Shown here: positions 43,935-53,157 of the stretch, piece after piece | Layout of the letters: each line of letters begins with the position of its first letter | Numbering within the stretch: the first letter of the stretch is position 1 | Notes under the pieces: model-generated | Told to the model about the DNA's origin: nothing | What the model saw: only the letters and a program-made list of their open reading frames with translations | The model's database searches: none | Translations under genes and position numbers: made by a program | Assembly: GCA_023458375.1 (NCBI GenBank) | Contig: JAEWZT010000002.1 | Location: 273,709 to 337,708, forward strand | Reading direction: 5' to 3' | Source: Bacillota bacterium | Lineage (GTDB): Bacteria; Bacillota; Clostridia; Christensenellales; CAG-314 | DNA length: 64,000 nucleotides

Positions 43935-44592
43935 CTTGCGCGACTACAACGGCTGGGAAAATATTTTTATTCCGCAGTTTGAGCAGGAGTATTTCAAAAA
44001 GCTCAAAGAGTTTTTGCTTGAAGAATACAAAAGCAAGAGAGTCTTCCCTCCCGCAAAAGATATTTTTCACGCCTTTGACGTTACGCACCTTTTTAACGTC
44101 AAAGTTGTCATTTTGGGGCAAGACCCTTACCCCAACGAGGGGCAGGCTATGGGGCTTGCCTTTTCGGTGCCCCAAACGCAGCCTGTTCCGCCAAGCCTAT
44201 ACAACATTAAAAAAGAAATATTGTCCGATACCGGCAAAGCCAGCATCATAGAAAAAGGCGACTTAACCCCTTGGGCAAAGCAGGGGGTGTTGCTTTTAAA
44301 CACTGTTTTAACGGTTGTCAAGGGCGTGCCCAACTCACACAAGGGCAAGGGGTGGGAAACCTTTACCGACGCCGTAATAAAGGGTGTAAGCCAAGAAAAA
44401 GAGGGTGTGGCGTTTATGCTTTGGGGGGCTAACGCCGCCGCAAAAAAAGGTCTCATTGACAAAAACAAGCATTTGATTTTAACCGCCGCACACCCAAGCC
44501 CCTTGTCGGCGTATAACGGCTTTTTCGGCTGCCGTCATTTTTCGCAGGCAAACGAGTTTTTGCAAAAACGCGGCGAGGAAATAGCCTGGTAA
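43918..44592 (+). CDS. ung: uracil-DNA glycosylase
   Basis: A 224-residue family 1 enzyme. The catalytic water-activating motif GQDPY is at 67-71 and the HPSPLSAYNGFFG loop at the C-terminus. It removes uracil from DNA as the first step of base-excision repair. The start is TTG at 43918 or 43927, inside the previous gene. It is not next to the radical-SAM cassette, whose partner family is sometimes fused to a glycosylase-like domain. Confidence 0.95.
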   Translation: MPTLTNLRDYNGWENIFIPQFEQEYFKKLKEFLLEEYKSKRVFPPAKDIFHAFDVTHLFNVKVVILGQDPYPNEGQAMGLAFSVPQTQPVPPSLYNIKKEILSDTGKASIIEKGDLTPWAKQGVLLLNTVLTVVKGVPNSHKGKGWETFTDAVIKGVSQEKEGVAFMLWGANAAAKKGLIDKNKHLILTAAHPSPLSAYNGFFGCRHFSQANEFLQKRGEEIAW

Positions 44593-44605
44593 TAAGTAGT
44601 TTTTT

Positions 44606-45364
44606 ATGAAAAAAGACAAAAAGACAAAAGCGATATTTTGCATTCACGGTTTTATCACCGATTATACCGACTTTGATAAGCTGTCCCCTTTGTTTAAAAA
44701 AAAATACGACAGCGCCTACTTTTTTAACGTGCCGGGGCATTATCCCGCCGACTTCAAGCTTTTTGACAGCGACAAGACTTTTGAACTTTTGCTGAGCGAG
44801 TTTGACAATTTGCAGAAAAAATACGACAGTGTTGACGTGGCGGGCTTTTCAATGGGAGGGGCTCTGGGCAGTTATCTCGCCTGCGTAAGAAAGGTGCATA
44901 AGCTTATACTGCTTTCCCCCGCAAATAAGTATCTCAATACGGGCTATTCGTTCAGGTGGACGGCTTTTTACTTAAAAAGAGTGTTTGAAAACTTTACAAA
45001 CAGCAACTTTGACCTTACAAAGGCGGTGTCTTTGAGCAAAAACGAGCTTTCCAAATACGTTACCGACAACAAAGAGGCGGTAAATATGATGGTTACAAAG
45101 CTTTTGCCCAACTACAACGCCCACACTTTGGTTACCTTTGCAAAAACAATTAAAAAATGCAACGAGGGTTTAAAGAAAAACTATACCCCCTGCCTTATTC
45201 TTTACGGCGAGCTGGACGAACTTGTTCCCCTTTCGAGCGTAGAATATTTAAAGGAATATTTTTTAAATGCCAAAGTAATTATTTATGACGACGTGGGGCA
45301 CTTGATGATTAAAGGCAGCAAGGCAGAAAAACTTGCCGATGACATTGAGCTGTTTATCTCTTAA
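44606..45364 (+). CDS. alpha/beta hydrolase
   Basis: A 252-residue protein. The nucleophile elbow AGFSMGGALG (Ser near 82), an acid in LYGELDELVPL and a His in DVGHLMI complete a catalytic triad. Opens with CIHGFITDYTDF. It resembles serine aminopeptidase/monoacylglycerol-lipase types; the substrate is unknown. It begins 14 nt after ung. Confidence 0.85.
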   Translation: MKKDKKTKAIFCIHGFITDYTDFDKLSPLFKKKYDSAYFFNVPGHYPADFKLFDSDKTFELLLSEFDNLQKKYDSVDVAGFSMGGALGSYLACVRKVHKLILLSPANKYLNTGYSFRWTAFYLKRVFENFTNSNFDLTKAVSLSKNELSKYVTDNKEAVNMMVTKLLPNYNAHTLVTFAKTIKKCNEGLKKNYTPCLILYGELDELVPLSSVEYLKEYFLNAKVIIYDDVGHLMIKGSKAEKLADDIELFIS

Positions 45365-45438
45365 TAGTTTTGACTTTTTAGTTTTGCTTATTATCGGCAG
45401 CCGCAAGCGCGGGGCAAAAGTTTTAAGCGTCAATTCAG

Positions 45439-45468
45439 TTGCCAAATCAAGGCGGTTGTTGGTATAAT
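45439..45468 (+). promoter_or_regulatory. sigma-A promoter of the rpsF operon
   Basis: TTGCCA (45439-45444), 18 nt, TATAAT (45463-45468), 84 bp upstream of rpsF. Confidence 0.75.
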
Positions 45469-45483
45469 AGATGTCGCCGCAGT

Positions 45484-45519
45484 TTTTAAGCGGCATCGCC
45501 TTGTTCCGCTGTTAAAAGC
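45484..45519 (+). promoter_or_regulatory. stem-loop in the rpsF leader
   Basis: TTTTAAGCGG (45484-45493) pairs with CCGC-TG-TTAAAA (45506-45517), with a bulge of two bases and a 12-nt loop. Its place fits an S6:S18-type autoregulatory leader; the CCG-containing consensus could not be checked. Confidence 0.45.
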
Positions 45520-45551
45520 GGGACCTAATATTTAGACCGGGAGGTAGAAAA

Positions 45552-45833
45552 ATGAACAACTACGAATTACTGTTTTTTATGGACAGCGCTTTAACAAACG
45601 AAGTGCGCGAAGCGGTAATATCCAAATTTGTCGCCATAATTGAAAACGGGCAGGGCAAAGTGGATACTTTGGACAGATGGGGGCTTAAAAAACTGGCTTA
45701 TCCCATTTCCAAAAAAACCGACGCTTATTACGTGTTAATCAATTTTCAGGGCAAAAGCGATTTGCCTATGGAAATAGAAAGAGTGATGAACATAACGGAC
45801 GGCGTTTTGCGTCATATGATTATCGTTAAGTAA
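45552..45833 (+). CDS. rpsF: 30S ribosomal protein S6
   Basis: A 93-residue S6: NYELLFFMDSAL at the start, the WGLKKLAYPISKKTDAYYVL core, and a short C-terminus. It binds S18 and helps build the platform of the small subunit. First gene of the rpsF-ssb-rpsR operon, with GGGAGGTAGAAAA upstream and a stem-loop leader that may be its own feedback site. Confidence 0.97.
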   Translation: MNNYELLFFMDSALTNEVREAVISKFVAIIENGQGKVDTLDRWGLKKLAYPISKKTDAYYVLINFQGKSDLPMEIERVMNITDGVLRHMIIVK

Positions 45834-45850
45834 CAAAACGGGGAGGAGAA

Positions 45851-46270
45851 ATGAACAAAGCTATTTTGATAGGAAGGCTTACCGCAGACCCCGTTACCTC
45901 AACGACGCCCACGGGCGTTGCCGTCAGCAGGTTTTCCCTCGCGATAGACAGACCCTATAAGTCGGCAAACGGCGAAAAACAGACAGACTTTATAAACTGC
46001 ATAGCGTGGCGCTCGCAAGCCGACTTTATGAGCAAGTATTTTCATAAGGGCGACCCCTGTGTGGTGGTGGGTTCAATTCAAACGCGCAATTACGAAAAAG
46101 ACGGGCAGAAAAGGTATATCACCGAGGTAGTAGCCGACAATATTGAGTTTGTTCCGAGAAACAGCGGAAACGTTTCGGCAACCCCTAACGCAAACGGCAG
46201 CAACGGGTTTGAGCGCAAGAGCATTGACGACTTAGAACCCCTAGACGACGGCAACGAATTGCCCTTTTAA
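45851..46270 (+). CDS. ssb: single-stranded DNA-binding protein
   Basis: A 139-residue SSB with an OB fold at 1-105 ([30 protein letters not shown]) and the acidic C-terminal tip DDGNELPF that recruits partner proteins. It is between rpsF and rpsR as in most Firmicutes, 17 nt after rpsF. Confidence 0.95.
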   Translation: MNKAILIGRLTADPVTSTTPTGVAVSRFSLAIDRPYKSANGEKQTDFINCIAWRSQADFMSKYFHKGDPCVVVGSIQTRNYEKDGQKRYITEVVADNIEFVPRNSGNVSATPNANGSNGFERKSIDDLEPLDDGNELPF

Positions 46271-46293
46271 ATAAAAATAAGGAGATTTTAAAA

Positions 46294-46542
46294 ATGGAAG
46301 ATAAAACTTTAACAAAGAAGCCTTTAAGGCGTCCCGCCCGCAGAAAAGTTTGCGCTTTCTGCGCCGACAAAACGGAATATATTGACTACAAAGACACCAA
46401 CAAACTTCGCAAATTTATTTCGGAAAAGGGAAAGATTATCCCCCGCAGAATGAGCGGCGTTTGCTCGCTTCACCAAAGAGAGCTTACGATAGCGGTAAAA
46501 AGAGCCAGACAAATGGCGCTTCTTCCCTACGTTGGAGACTAA
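46294..46542 (+). CDS. rpsR: 30S ribosomal protein S18
   Basis: An 82-residue S18: [38 protein letters not shown] and [12 protein letters not shown]. The four Cys suggest the zinc-binding form. It ends the operon, 24 nt after ssb, and is followed by a strong terminator. Confidence 0.97.
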   Translation: MEDKTLTKKPLRRPARRKVCAFCADKTEYIDYKDTNKLRKFISEKGKIIPRRMSGVCSLHQRELTIAVKRARQMALLPYVGD

Positions 46543-46553
46543 AACCACAGCAC

Positions 46554-46587
46554 AAAGACTTGCTTAACCCGCAAGTCTTTTTTATTT
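46554..46587 (+). terminator. terminator of the rpsF operon
   Basis: AAAGACTTGC (46554-46563) and GCAAGTCTTT (46571-46580) are followed by TTTATTT. Confidence 0.9.
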
Positions 46588-46601
46588 AAGGCAACGTAAC
46601 T

Positions 46602-46635
46602 GGCGCTGGTTTATTTACCAGCGCCTAATTTTATA
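46602..46635 (+). terminator. second hairpin after rpsR
   Basis: GGCGCTGG...CCAGCGCC with a TTTATTTA-type loop, followed by TAATTTTATAATT. A back-up terminator. Confidence 0.6.
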
Positions 46636-47137
46636 ATTAAAGAACGTAAATCGTAAGGCAAAAAAATTGCTATATTTTTGTATTTTTATTTTCATAAGCG
46701 CGGCGATAAAATGTTGATTGTTAAAATGCGAATAATAATAAAGCCAAAAGTTCTTGCGATGGAAAATCGCTGGGCAAGTATTCGCACATTTCTAAGTTTG
46801 GCGCACACTTTGTTGAACGCCGACATTTTTTTGATTATATACTGCTTTGCGCTAATAAAAAACATTAAAATCTTGTTCGCTTAAAAATGCTTCGACCCTG
46901 CGCATTTGCGGAGCGTATTTTTTGTCATGCATTTTCTTTTTGATAAAAATAAAATGTAAACGTTTGTATTTTGTGTTTTGCCGCCTTTGCATTAAAAAAT
47001 GTCTTTTTAAACATACTGAAATTGTATCGGAAAAGAGAAAAAAGTTTTTTAAAAAACCTTAACGGTAAAAAAGGGCTGCATTAAAAACACAAGCTCTTTC
47101 ACACAACAAAAATACCCGGACGGGAAAGGCGGTCATT
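46636..47137. other. intergenic region before the germination operon
   Basis: About 500 bp of AT-rich sequence. A 68-residue frame at 46678-46884 lacks a proper ribosome site and family; I consider it random. Promoters of ger operons usually use sigma-G; no confident match was found by eye. Confidence 0.4.
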
Positions 47138-48748
47138 TTGCTTTTTGATTTTATTATACGCAAATTGCGCTTTATAGGAAGAAACGTAAAAACGCACGGA
47201 ATAAAGGGGGGAGGAAGCGCTGAAAACGACAACGAGAGCGCCGACAAGCTTTCCTCTAAACTTAAAGACAATTTAAAAGATATACAAGCCCGAATGGAAA
47301 ACAGCACCGACTTTAAGGTGAACTCTTTTACTTTGGGCGACGGCGAAACTTCTGCGGCGCTTTTGTTTATTGACGGACTTGTGGATAATTTGCTTGTCAC
47401 CAATTCCGTTCTGCGCCCCTTAAAGCAATGGCAGCCCAAGGAAGAACAAAGCGGCGGTAAACTTATAGACGCGCTTGACAAGCAGGTGATTTGCGTTGCC
47501 GGCGCGGAAAAAGCTAAAACACTTCAAGAAGTTTTAACGGGTTACCTCTCGGGCAACGTCGTTTTGCTTGTAGACGGCTACGCCCAAGCTTTAATTTTAG
47601 ATACCAAGGGCTGGGAAAAGCGCAATATTACAGAGCCGCAGTCGGAAACGGTAGTGCGCGGACCGCGCGAGGGATTTACCGAGGATTTACGCACAAACAC
47701 TTCGCTTATGCGCCGCAAAATACGCAACGAGAAATTGAAATCGGAAAATATGAACATAGGGCGCAAAACGCAGACGGGCGTATGCTTGATGTATTTAGAG
47801 GGCGTAGTTAACGCAAACGCTTTAAAAGAAATTAAATGGCGCTTGAAAAATTTGGACGTGGAATCAATTTTGGAAACGGGGTATATAGAAGAATACATTG
47901 AGGACGCCCCCTTTTCCCCCTTTGCAACAATGGCTTACACAGAAAAACCCGACGTTGCCGCGGCAAAAATCTTAGAGGGCAGAATAGCCATTTTGGTAGA
48001 CGGAACGCCTTTTGCGCTTACAGCCCCCATGCTGTTTATTGAAAGTTTTCAAACCGCCGAAGACTACTACGAGCGCCCCCTTTACGCAAGCCTTTTGCGC
48101 ATTATCCGCTATGCGGGCTATACGCTTACTATTTTAGCGCCCGCCATTTATGTCGCGCTGATGTCTTTCCACCACGAGCTTATTCCCACCACACTTTTGT
48201 TTACGGTGGCAAAGGCAAGGGAGGGGACGCCTTTCCCCGTCTTTTTTGAAGCGCTCATAATGATATTTGCCTTTGAGCTGCTGCGCGAGGCGGGAGTGCG
48301 CCTTCCCCGACCCGTAGGGCAGGCGATAAGTATTGTGGGCGCGCTGATTATGGGCGAAGCCGCGGTAAGCGCCGGTTTAATAGGCGCCCCTATGGTTATA
48401 GTCATTGCCGTTACTTCCGTCGCGGGGTTTTTAGTGCCAACGCAAAACGAATCGTCTTCGGTTTTGCGCGTTGTGGCGATGATTCCCGCCGCAGTTGTAG
48501 GTTTTTACGGCGTAGGGTTGATGTGCATAGGGACGCTGATACACTTAGCGACCCTTGAATCATTCGGCGTTCCATTTTTTGACAGCTTCGGTCAGTCGGG
48601 CGACTCTGAGGACGCCCTTATCCGCAAGCCCCTTTGGTCAATGGCGCACCGACCCCAGGAAATTGCCGAGGGCGATACCACGCGTATTAAGCCATATATT
48701 CCCCCCATGCGCCCCCATTCTAAAAACGACGAGGGAGGTCAGCCGTAA
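47138..48748 (+). CDS. gerAA: spore germination receptor subunit A (GerA family)
   Basis: A 536-residue A subunit. The N-terminal cytoplasmic half carries the family blocks (FTLGDGETSAALLFIDGLVD; RGPREGFTEDLRTNTSLMRR), and the C-terminal half five or six membrane helices (GAPMVIVIAVTSVAGFLVPT). These subunits sit in the inner spore membrane and form the germinant channel. The start is TTG at 47138 after AAGGCGGT. It ends in a TAATG overlap with the C subunit. Confidence 0.93.
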   Translation: MLFDFIIRKLRFIGRNVKTHGIKGGGSAENDNESADKLSSKLKDNLKDIQARMENSTDFKVNSFTLGDGETSAALLFIDGLVDNLLVTNSVLRPLKQWQPKEEQSGGKLIDALDKQVICVAGAEKAKTLQEVLTGYLSGNVVLLVDGYAQALILDTKGWEKRNITEPQSETVVRGPREGFTEDLRTNTSLMRRKIRNEKLKSENMNIGRKTQTGVCLMYLEGVVNANALKEIKWRLKNLDVESILETGYIEEYIEDAPFSPFATMAYTEKPDVAAAKILEGRIAILVDGTPFALTAPMLFIESFQTAEDYYERPLYASLLRIIRYAGYTLTILAPAIYVALMSFHHELIPTTLLFTVAKAREGTPFPVFFEALIMIFAFELLREAGVRLPRPVGQAISIVGALIMGEAAVSAGLIGAPMVIVIAVTSVAGFLVPTQNESSSVLRVVAMIPAAVVGFYGVGLMCIGTLIHLATLESFGVPFFDSFGQSGDSEDALIRKPLWSMAHRPQEIAEGDTTRIKPYIPPMRPHSKNDEGGQP

Positions 48749-49935
48749 TGCGCGCGCGATTAAAAATATTGTCCTTATTGTTTGCCGTGATGCTTGTTGT
48801 TTTAGCTTTAACCGGCTGTTGGGACAGCAGAGAACTTAACAATTGGTTTATATTAACGGGAACGGGGATTGACGTAATTGAAGACCCCGAGCAAATGCAG
48901 TTTACCTTTCAAGTGGCAAACATTAAGCAGGGGCAATCGGGTTCCGGCTCGGGAGGGGACTCGGGCGGCTCCGACGATTCAGTTGTTACCTTTGATATTA
49001 TCAGCAAGTCGTTGGATAGAAGCATTTCCATGCTCAACAGGGACAACGACAACAAACTGCTTTTTCAGCACAACCAAATAAGGCTTTTTGGTATTGAGGC
49101 GGCGCAGTGCGGCATCAAAGAACATCTTGATTTGCTTTTAAGGGACTATCAGGCGCGTCTGGAAGTGCCTATGGCGGTAGTGGACGGCAGGGCGGAGGAT
49201 ATTTTGAAGCTTAAACTGCCCCACGAACCCAACAGCGGCATTTTTTTGGGGGGATATTTTAAGGATTTAGGCAACTCCTCTGAAAAATATATCGTTCGCC
49301 TTATTGACTTTGTGCATGTGCTTTTAGACGGAAGCGCCGCCCCCGTAATGCCGCTGTTAAAAATAAATAAAAGCGAAAACGACGAAAGCGGCATTACCTT
49401 TGAGGGAATGGCGGTCTTTAAAGACGACAAGATGATAGGGCGGCTAAACAACGACGAAACTTTGGGCTTTATGATGTCTTGCGGAAGTGTAAAAAGGCTT
49501 AATTTGGAAGTGGAGGAAGGTGAAAACAAAGCCGTGCTCCATATCGTAAGGCTTCAATGCAAACGCGATTTAACGGTAAACGACGACAACAGCGTTTTGG
49601 CAAAACTGGATATCAAAACTGTCATCAACCTTTCTGAGGTGGATGGGTTTAAAGATAAAAAACCGCCCGAACTGATAAAGCATTTAGAAAAACTTGCCCA
49701 AGAAAAAATAAAGGAGCTGATTACCCTTTCCTTTTCAAAGGCAAAGGAACTGAAAGCCGACGTTTTTGGTTACAGCACTTTAATAAATCAAAAAGAACAT
49801 AAAAAGTGGGAAAAAATGAAAGAGAATTGGGAGGAAATATTTGTAAACACGGAAATGACCATTAAGGTTGACGCGATGCTGCGCGAGACGGGGCAAATTT
49901 CTGCGTCTTTGGAAATGGAGGAAAAAAACAAATGA
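48748..49935 (+). CDS. gerAC: spore germination receptor lipoprotein subunit C (Ger(x)C)
   Basis: A 395-residue Ger(x)C lipoprotein. Lipobox LTGCWD (Cys24), followed by the family mark SRELNNWFILTGTGIDV and the C-terminal region EEIFVNTEMTIKVDAMLRET. The Gly/Ser-rich stretch at about 70-80 is a linker. It overlaps both neighbours (TAATG and ATGA), so all subunits are made together. Confidence 0.93.
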   Translation: MRARLKILSLLFAVMLVVLALTGCWDSRELNNWFILTGTGIDVIEDPEQMQFTFQVANIKQGQSGSGSGGDSGGSDDSVVTFDIISKSLDRSISMLNRDNDNKLLFQHNQIRLFGIEAAQCGIKEHLDLLLRDYQARLEVPMAVVDGRAEDILKLKLPHEPNSGIFLGGYFKDLGNSSEKYIVRLIDFVHVLLDGSAAPVMPLLKINKSENDESGITFEGMAVFKDDKMIGRLNNDETLGFMMSCGSVKRLNLEVEEGENKAVLHIVRLQCKRDLTVNDDNSVLAKLDIKTVINLSEVDGFKDKKPPELIKHLEKLAQEKIKELITLSFSKAKELKADVFGYSTLINQKEHKKWEKMKENWEEIFVNTEMTIKVDAMLRETGQISASLEMEEKNK

Positions 49936-51056
49936 TAGTAGACAAGTCAAAAATATCAGGCAAACGGTTTATGTTTGCGGTGGCGTTTTATCTTCAATCT
50001 TCTGTGCTTTTGACCTCTTTTCTGGCGGGGGTAACGAAACATGAATCATGGATTCCCGTAGTAATAGGCGCTTTGATAAGCATTCCCATAATATATATGT
50101 TCCGCACCTTTATGGTAATGTTTCCCGATAAAAACCTTTTGCAGATATTTGAAGAGGTGTTCGGCAAGTTCGTGGGAAAATTTTTAAGCATAGCCATGCT
50201 TTGGTTTTATCTTACCGTTTCCGCCTTAAACGTATCTGATTTGGCAAACTTTGTCAAAATTACCTTTCTTCCCGAAACGCCCCGTCTTTTTACAACCCTT
50301 TGCTGCGTGCTGCTTTCGGTATGGGCGGTAAGGCACGGTTTCGGCGTGGTAAGCAGATACGGCTCTTTGTTTACGATAATAGAGTTTGGCATAGTGATAA
50401 CATCTCTTATCTTTTTGGCAAACCAAATGAAATTCAGTAATTTTTTACCCATTTTCAGCCTGCCTTTTATGAAATATGTGCAAAGCACGCACATCATCAC
50501 CGTTATACCTATCAGCGAAATAATGGTATTTTTGATGATTACGCCCTGCGTAAGGAAGTTGGAGCCCAAGCAGGTGACAAAATATTGGTTTTTAGGCGCG
50601 GCAATGGGCATTATAGTGCTTTTAGCGGTGCTGATGCGCGACATCGCGGTCCTTGGCAACGCGCTGCACTTTTTTAATCTTCCGGGGCTGGTGTCTTTGC
50701 GCCTTGTCAACCTTGGCGAAGCTTTAAGCCGTTTGGAAATTCTTTTTGCGGTGGGCATTATGCTTTTGCTGTTTTTCAAAATTACCGTGCTGGTTTATGC
50801 GTCAACGGTAGCTCTTGCCACTCTTTTCGGCACCGTGCAATATAAAAACCTTGCGCTTATAACAGGCGTTTTTATCGTGATTTATTCGCCTACCTTGTAT
50901 GACAGCGGCATTGAGCACGTAACGTCGGCGCGCGCCTACGAAGCTTTTACAAACGGGCTTTTTGAAGTTGTCATTCCTTTTATAACGTTGGTTTTGGCAA
51001 AATTCCGCAATCTTCCAAAACCCGTTAAAGAAGAGGCGGGCAACGAAGGGGGTTAA
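49932..51056 (+). CDS. gerAB: spore germination receptor subunit B (permease-like)
   Basis: A 374-residue B subunit of the amino-acid-permease fold with ten membrane helices; KISGKRFMFAVAFYLQSSVL begins it, and PETPRLFTTLCCVLLSVWAV and EIMVFLMITPCV are typical. B subunits bind the germinant, commonly an amino acid or nucleoside, so a nutrient signal is expected. Confidence 0.93.
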   Translation: MIVDKSKISGKRFMFAVAFYLQSSVLLTSFLAGVTKHESWIPVVIGALISIPIIYMFRTFMVMFPDKNLLQIFEEVFGKFVGKFLSIAMLWFYLTVSALNVSDLANFVKITFLPETPRLFTTLCCVLLSVWAVRHGFGVVSRYGSLFTIIEFGIVITSLIFLANQMKFSNFLPIFSLPFMKYVQSTHIITVIPISEIMVFLMITPCVRKLEPKQVTKYWFLGAAMGIIVLLAVLMRDIAVLGNALHFFNLPGLVSLRLVNLGEALSRLEILFAVGIMLLLFFKITVLVYASTVALATLFGTVQYKNLALITGVFIVIYSPTLYDSGIEHVTSARAYEAFTNGLFEVVIPFITLVLAKFRNLPKPVKEEAGNEGG

Positions 51057-51062
51057 TAAAAT

Positions 51063-51281
51063 ATGATTTGGCTTGTAACTCTTTCCTTTGCGCTTATTGC
51101 CGTAATAGATTTAATTCCTTTAATAAAACGCAAAAAACCCCATGCAATCGCCGCTTTTATCTGCTGCTTTGCCGTAGCGCTTACCATCGGCGTGCTGACA
51201 GCTATTGACATTAAAGTCCCAAGCGCCATGAAAGGGTGGCAGGCGCTGTACGACTGGATTGGTATCGGCTATAAACCGTAA
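51063..51281 (+). CDS. small germination-operon membrane protein (D-type)
   Basis: A 72-residue protein with two membrane helices (WLVTLSFALIAVIDLIPL and AIAAFICCFAVALTIGVLTA) and a short tail. Small two-helix D proteins encoded with GerA operons are known to modulate receptor activity. It starts 6 nt after gerB and has GGGGGTTAATAAAAT upstream. Confidence 0.75.
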   Translation: MIWLVTLSFALIAVIDLIPLIKRKKPHAIAAFICCFAVALTIGVLTAIDIKVPSAMKGWQALYDWIGIGYKP

Positions 51282-51436
51282 GCTTTTGTTTTTATACTCT
51301 TATTTTGAAGGGAAAAGGCAGCGGGTAAAGCGGACGTTAAAGGGTCTAGACTTTTATTTTTTGTTTTATAAAAAAGTTTTCCGCCCGTCTTTATTGTATG
51401 TTATTATATATTTAACAAATATTGTTTGGAGAAGCT

Positions 51437-51937
51437 ATGAAAAGGACGGACAGAGAAATTACCTCTTTTGAAGAAATAATAAAAGTTGCGGAAAAATGCG
51501 ACGTAATACGCGTGGGGTTTTTTGACGGAGAATACCCTTATATCGTGCCCCTTTCTTTCGGCTATGCCATAAAAGAGGGTAAGGCGGTCTTTTATTTTCA
51601 CGGCGCGAAAGAGGGCTTAAAGCACGATTTGTTAATTAAACATAACAATGTTTGCGTTGAAGGTGATATTTTTTACCGTTACGTGAATTTAAAGCGCAGC
51701 GTAACTGTGGAATACCAAAGCTTTATCGCAAAGGGCAAAGCCAGCGAAATTACGGGGCAAGAGGCGGTATTTGGCATTCAATGCATATTAAACCATTGCG
51801 GCTACCCGCGTTTTTCCGCTAAAAAATGCGTCGCACTCGATATTACGCGCGTTTATAAAATAGAAGTTGAAAGCATAACGGGCAAGCAAAACCTCCTCCC
51901 TCCCGTTGCCCCTGCCGCCCAAAACCCCGCCCCTTAA
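51437..51937 (+). CDS. pyridoxamine 5'-phosphate oxidase-like (NimA-type) protein
   Basis: A 166-residue split-barrel flavoprotein. MKRTDREITSFEEIIKVAEK and RVGFFDGEYPYIVPLSFGYA mark the NimA/PNPOx-like family. The ATG at 51437 follows TTTGGAGAAGCT. FMN or heme binding is likely; the substrate is unknown. The C-terminus ends in a Pro/Ala-rich tail (PPVAPAAQNPAP). Confidence 0.87.
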   Translation: MKRTDREITSFEEIIKVAEKCDVIRVGFFDGEYPYIVPLSFGYAIKEGKAVFYFHGAKEGLKHDLLIKHNNVCVEGDIFYRYVNLKRSVTVEYQSFIAKGKASEITGQEAVFGIQCILNHCGYPRFSAKKCVALDITRVYKIEVESITGKQNLLPPVAPAAQNPAP

Positions 51938-52082
51938 CCCTTTGCCACAACGCATAGCTGTTACGGACAAATGAAGTTTAGTTTCTTGCGCCTGCTTAAA
52001 CGCGATTTGGCTTTGCCGCGGAAACTATCCTAAATACAATTGAAACACCCAAAACTGTTAAATGTATAAATTGATAAAAACG

Positions 52083-52106
52083 CCCCCTCCTTTAAACGGA
52101 AGGGGT
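52083..52106 (+). terminator. probable terminator
   Basis: CCCCCTCCTTTAAACGGAAGGGG followed by TTATTTTTG, 145 bp after the PNPOx-like gene. One mismatch in the stem. Confidence 0.6.
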
Positions 52107-52223
52107 TATTTTTGTATATCAATTTTTAAAGTTTATGTTAATTTAGCAGCAGTTAATTATTTAGTAATTGTAAACCGCTTTTTTGCGGAACGGGATAAAC
52201 TTTGCTTTTTTGTCAAACAGGCG

Positions 52224-52676
52224 CTAATCCCTTTCTTCCTTTTGCTTTTGCGCCAAGATTTTGTTCATTCTTGCCGCTTCGCACTTGCTGTGAAAATAAA
52301 AACCCAGCCAAATTAAAGCGGAAGAAATTACTGCGATTGCGGCAAAAAGTATAACGGCGCCCGCGCCCTCCTCAAAGGGAATCCAATTCGCAAAGTAAGC
52401 TATTATGCCGAAAATGACAAAACCGGCAGCCATATGGATAACTATCTGCAAAGGAAAGGCGATTTTTTTCGCGCGGTAAATCAGCGAAGGAAGAGTAAAA
52501 CCCAAACTTACGCCGACGGCGCACAGAGACTGCTTGATAAAACCGTAGTTTCCTTCAAAGGGCAAAGGCGCTTTTGCGATAATTTCCCAAAAAATGTTTA
52601 TCAGCACGAAAATTGTGCAGCCCATAGTTATTCCTACGACAAAAGCTTTTAAAATTGAGCGTAAAACCTTGTTCAT
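52224..52676 (-). CDS. DUF3021 family membrane protein
   Basis: A 150-residue protein with four membrane helices, typical of DUF3021, the small partner of LytTR regulators. Helices: FVVGITMGCTIFVLINIFW, LCAVGVSLGFTLPSLIY, IVIHMAAGFVIFGIIAYF, AVILFAAIAVISSALIWL. It lies 16 nt downstream of the LytTR gene. Members are thought to inhibit or sense for their LytTR partner. Confidence 0.9.
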   Translation of the reverse strand: MNKVLRSILKAFVVGITMGCTIFVLINIFWEIIAKAPLPFEGNYGFIKQSLCAVGVSLGFTLPSLIYRAKKIAFPLQIVIHMAAGFVIFGIIAYFANWIPFEEGAGAVILFAAIAVISSALIWLGFYFHSKCEAARMNKILAQKQKEERD

Positions 52677-52692
52677 AATTTTTTCTCCTTTT

Positions 52693-53127
52693 TTATAACC
52701 CCAAATATTTTTTAAAAGGGGGTAAATAATTTCTTGAAATATAGTCGGACAAGCCGTTTTTGAGTTTAATTTTCATTAAGCCACCCAAAGAAGGCTCAAC
52801 ATACTTCACCTGCGCAAGATTGACCACTGTTCCCTTTGAAATCTGCAAAAAGGAGCCGCCCAAAAGCTCCGCCATTTCGTAAAGGCGCTTTTTACAGACA
52901 TATTTTTTGTTTTGAGTATAAAGGGCAAGGACATCCTCTTCTACGCGCGCCATAAATATTTCCTGTGGCCGCAAAACAACTTTTTTTCCATCCGCCGAAG
53001 CGGTAATAACGGCGTCATGGCTTTGCAAAAACGAAACGGCGCTTTCAATTTCTTCCGTGAGTTTGCCCGTATAAATTACGGCGTAAGCCTCCGCTAAACC
53101 CTGTTTTATAACGACTTCAACTTTCAA
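52693..53127 (-). CDS. LytTR family DNA-binding regulator
   Basis: A 144-residue protein with a LytTR domain at about 50-144 (YTQNKKYVCKKRLYEMAELL; FLQISKGTVVNLAQVKYVEP; NGLSDYISRNYLPPFKKYLG) and a short N-terminal part, with no receiver domain. The start is TTG at 53127: it follows GGGAGGCAGGTTGC at normal distance, while the longer frame at 53157 contains that site. It and the DUF3021 gene form a two-gene regulatory unit that probably controls itself. Confidence 0.9.
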   Translation of the reverse strand: MKVEVVIKQGLAEAYAVIYTGKLTEEIESAVSFLQSHDAVITASADGKKVVLRPQEIFMARVEEDVLALYTQNKKYVCKKRLYEMAELLGGSFLQISKGTVVNLAQVKYVEPSLGGLMKIKLKNGLSDYISRNYLPPFKKYLGL

Positions 53128-53157
53128 AGCAACCTGCCTCCCATTTATTGTAAGCAA

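Noticed and set aside
46678..46884. 68-codon frame between rpsR and the ger operon
   Set aside because: No suitable ribosome site, no motif and biased AT-rich codons.
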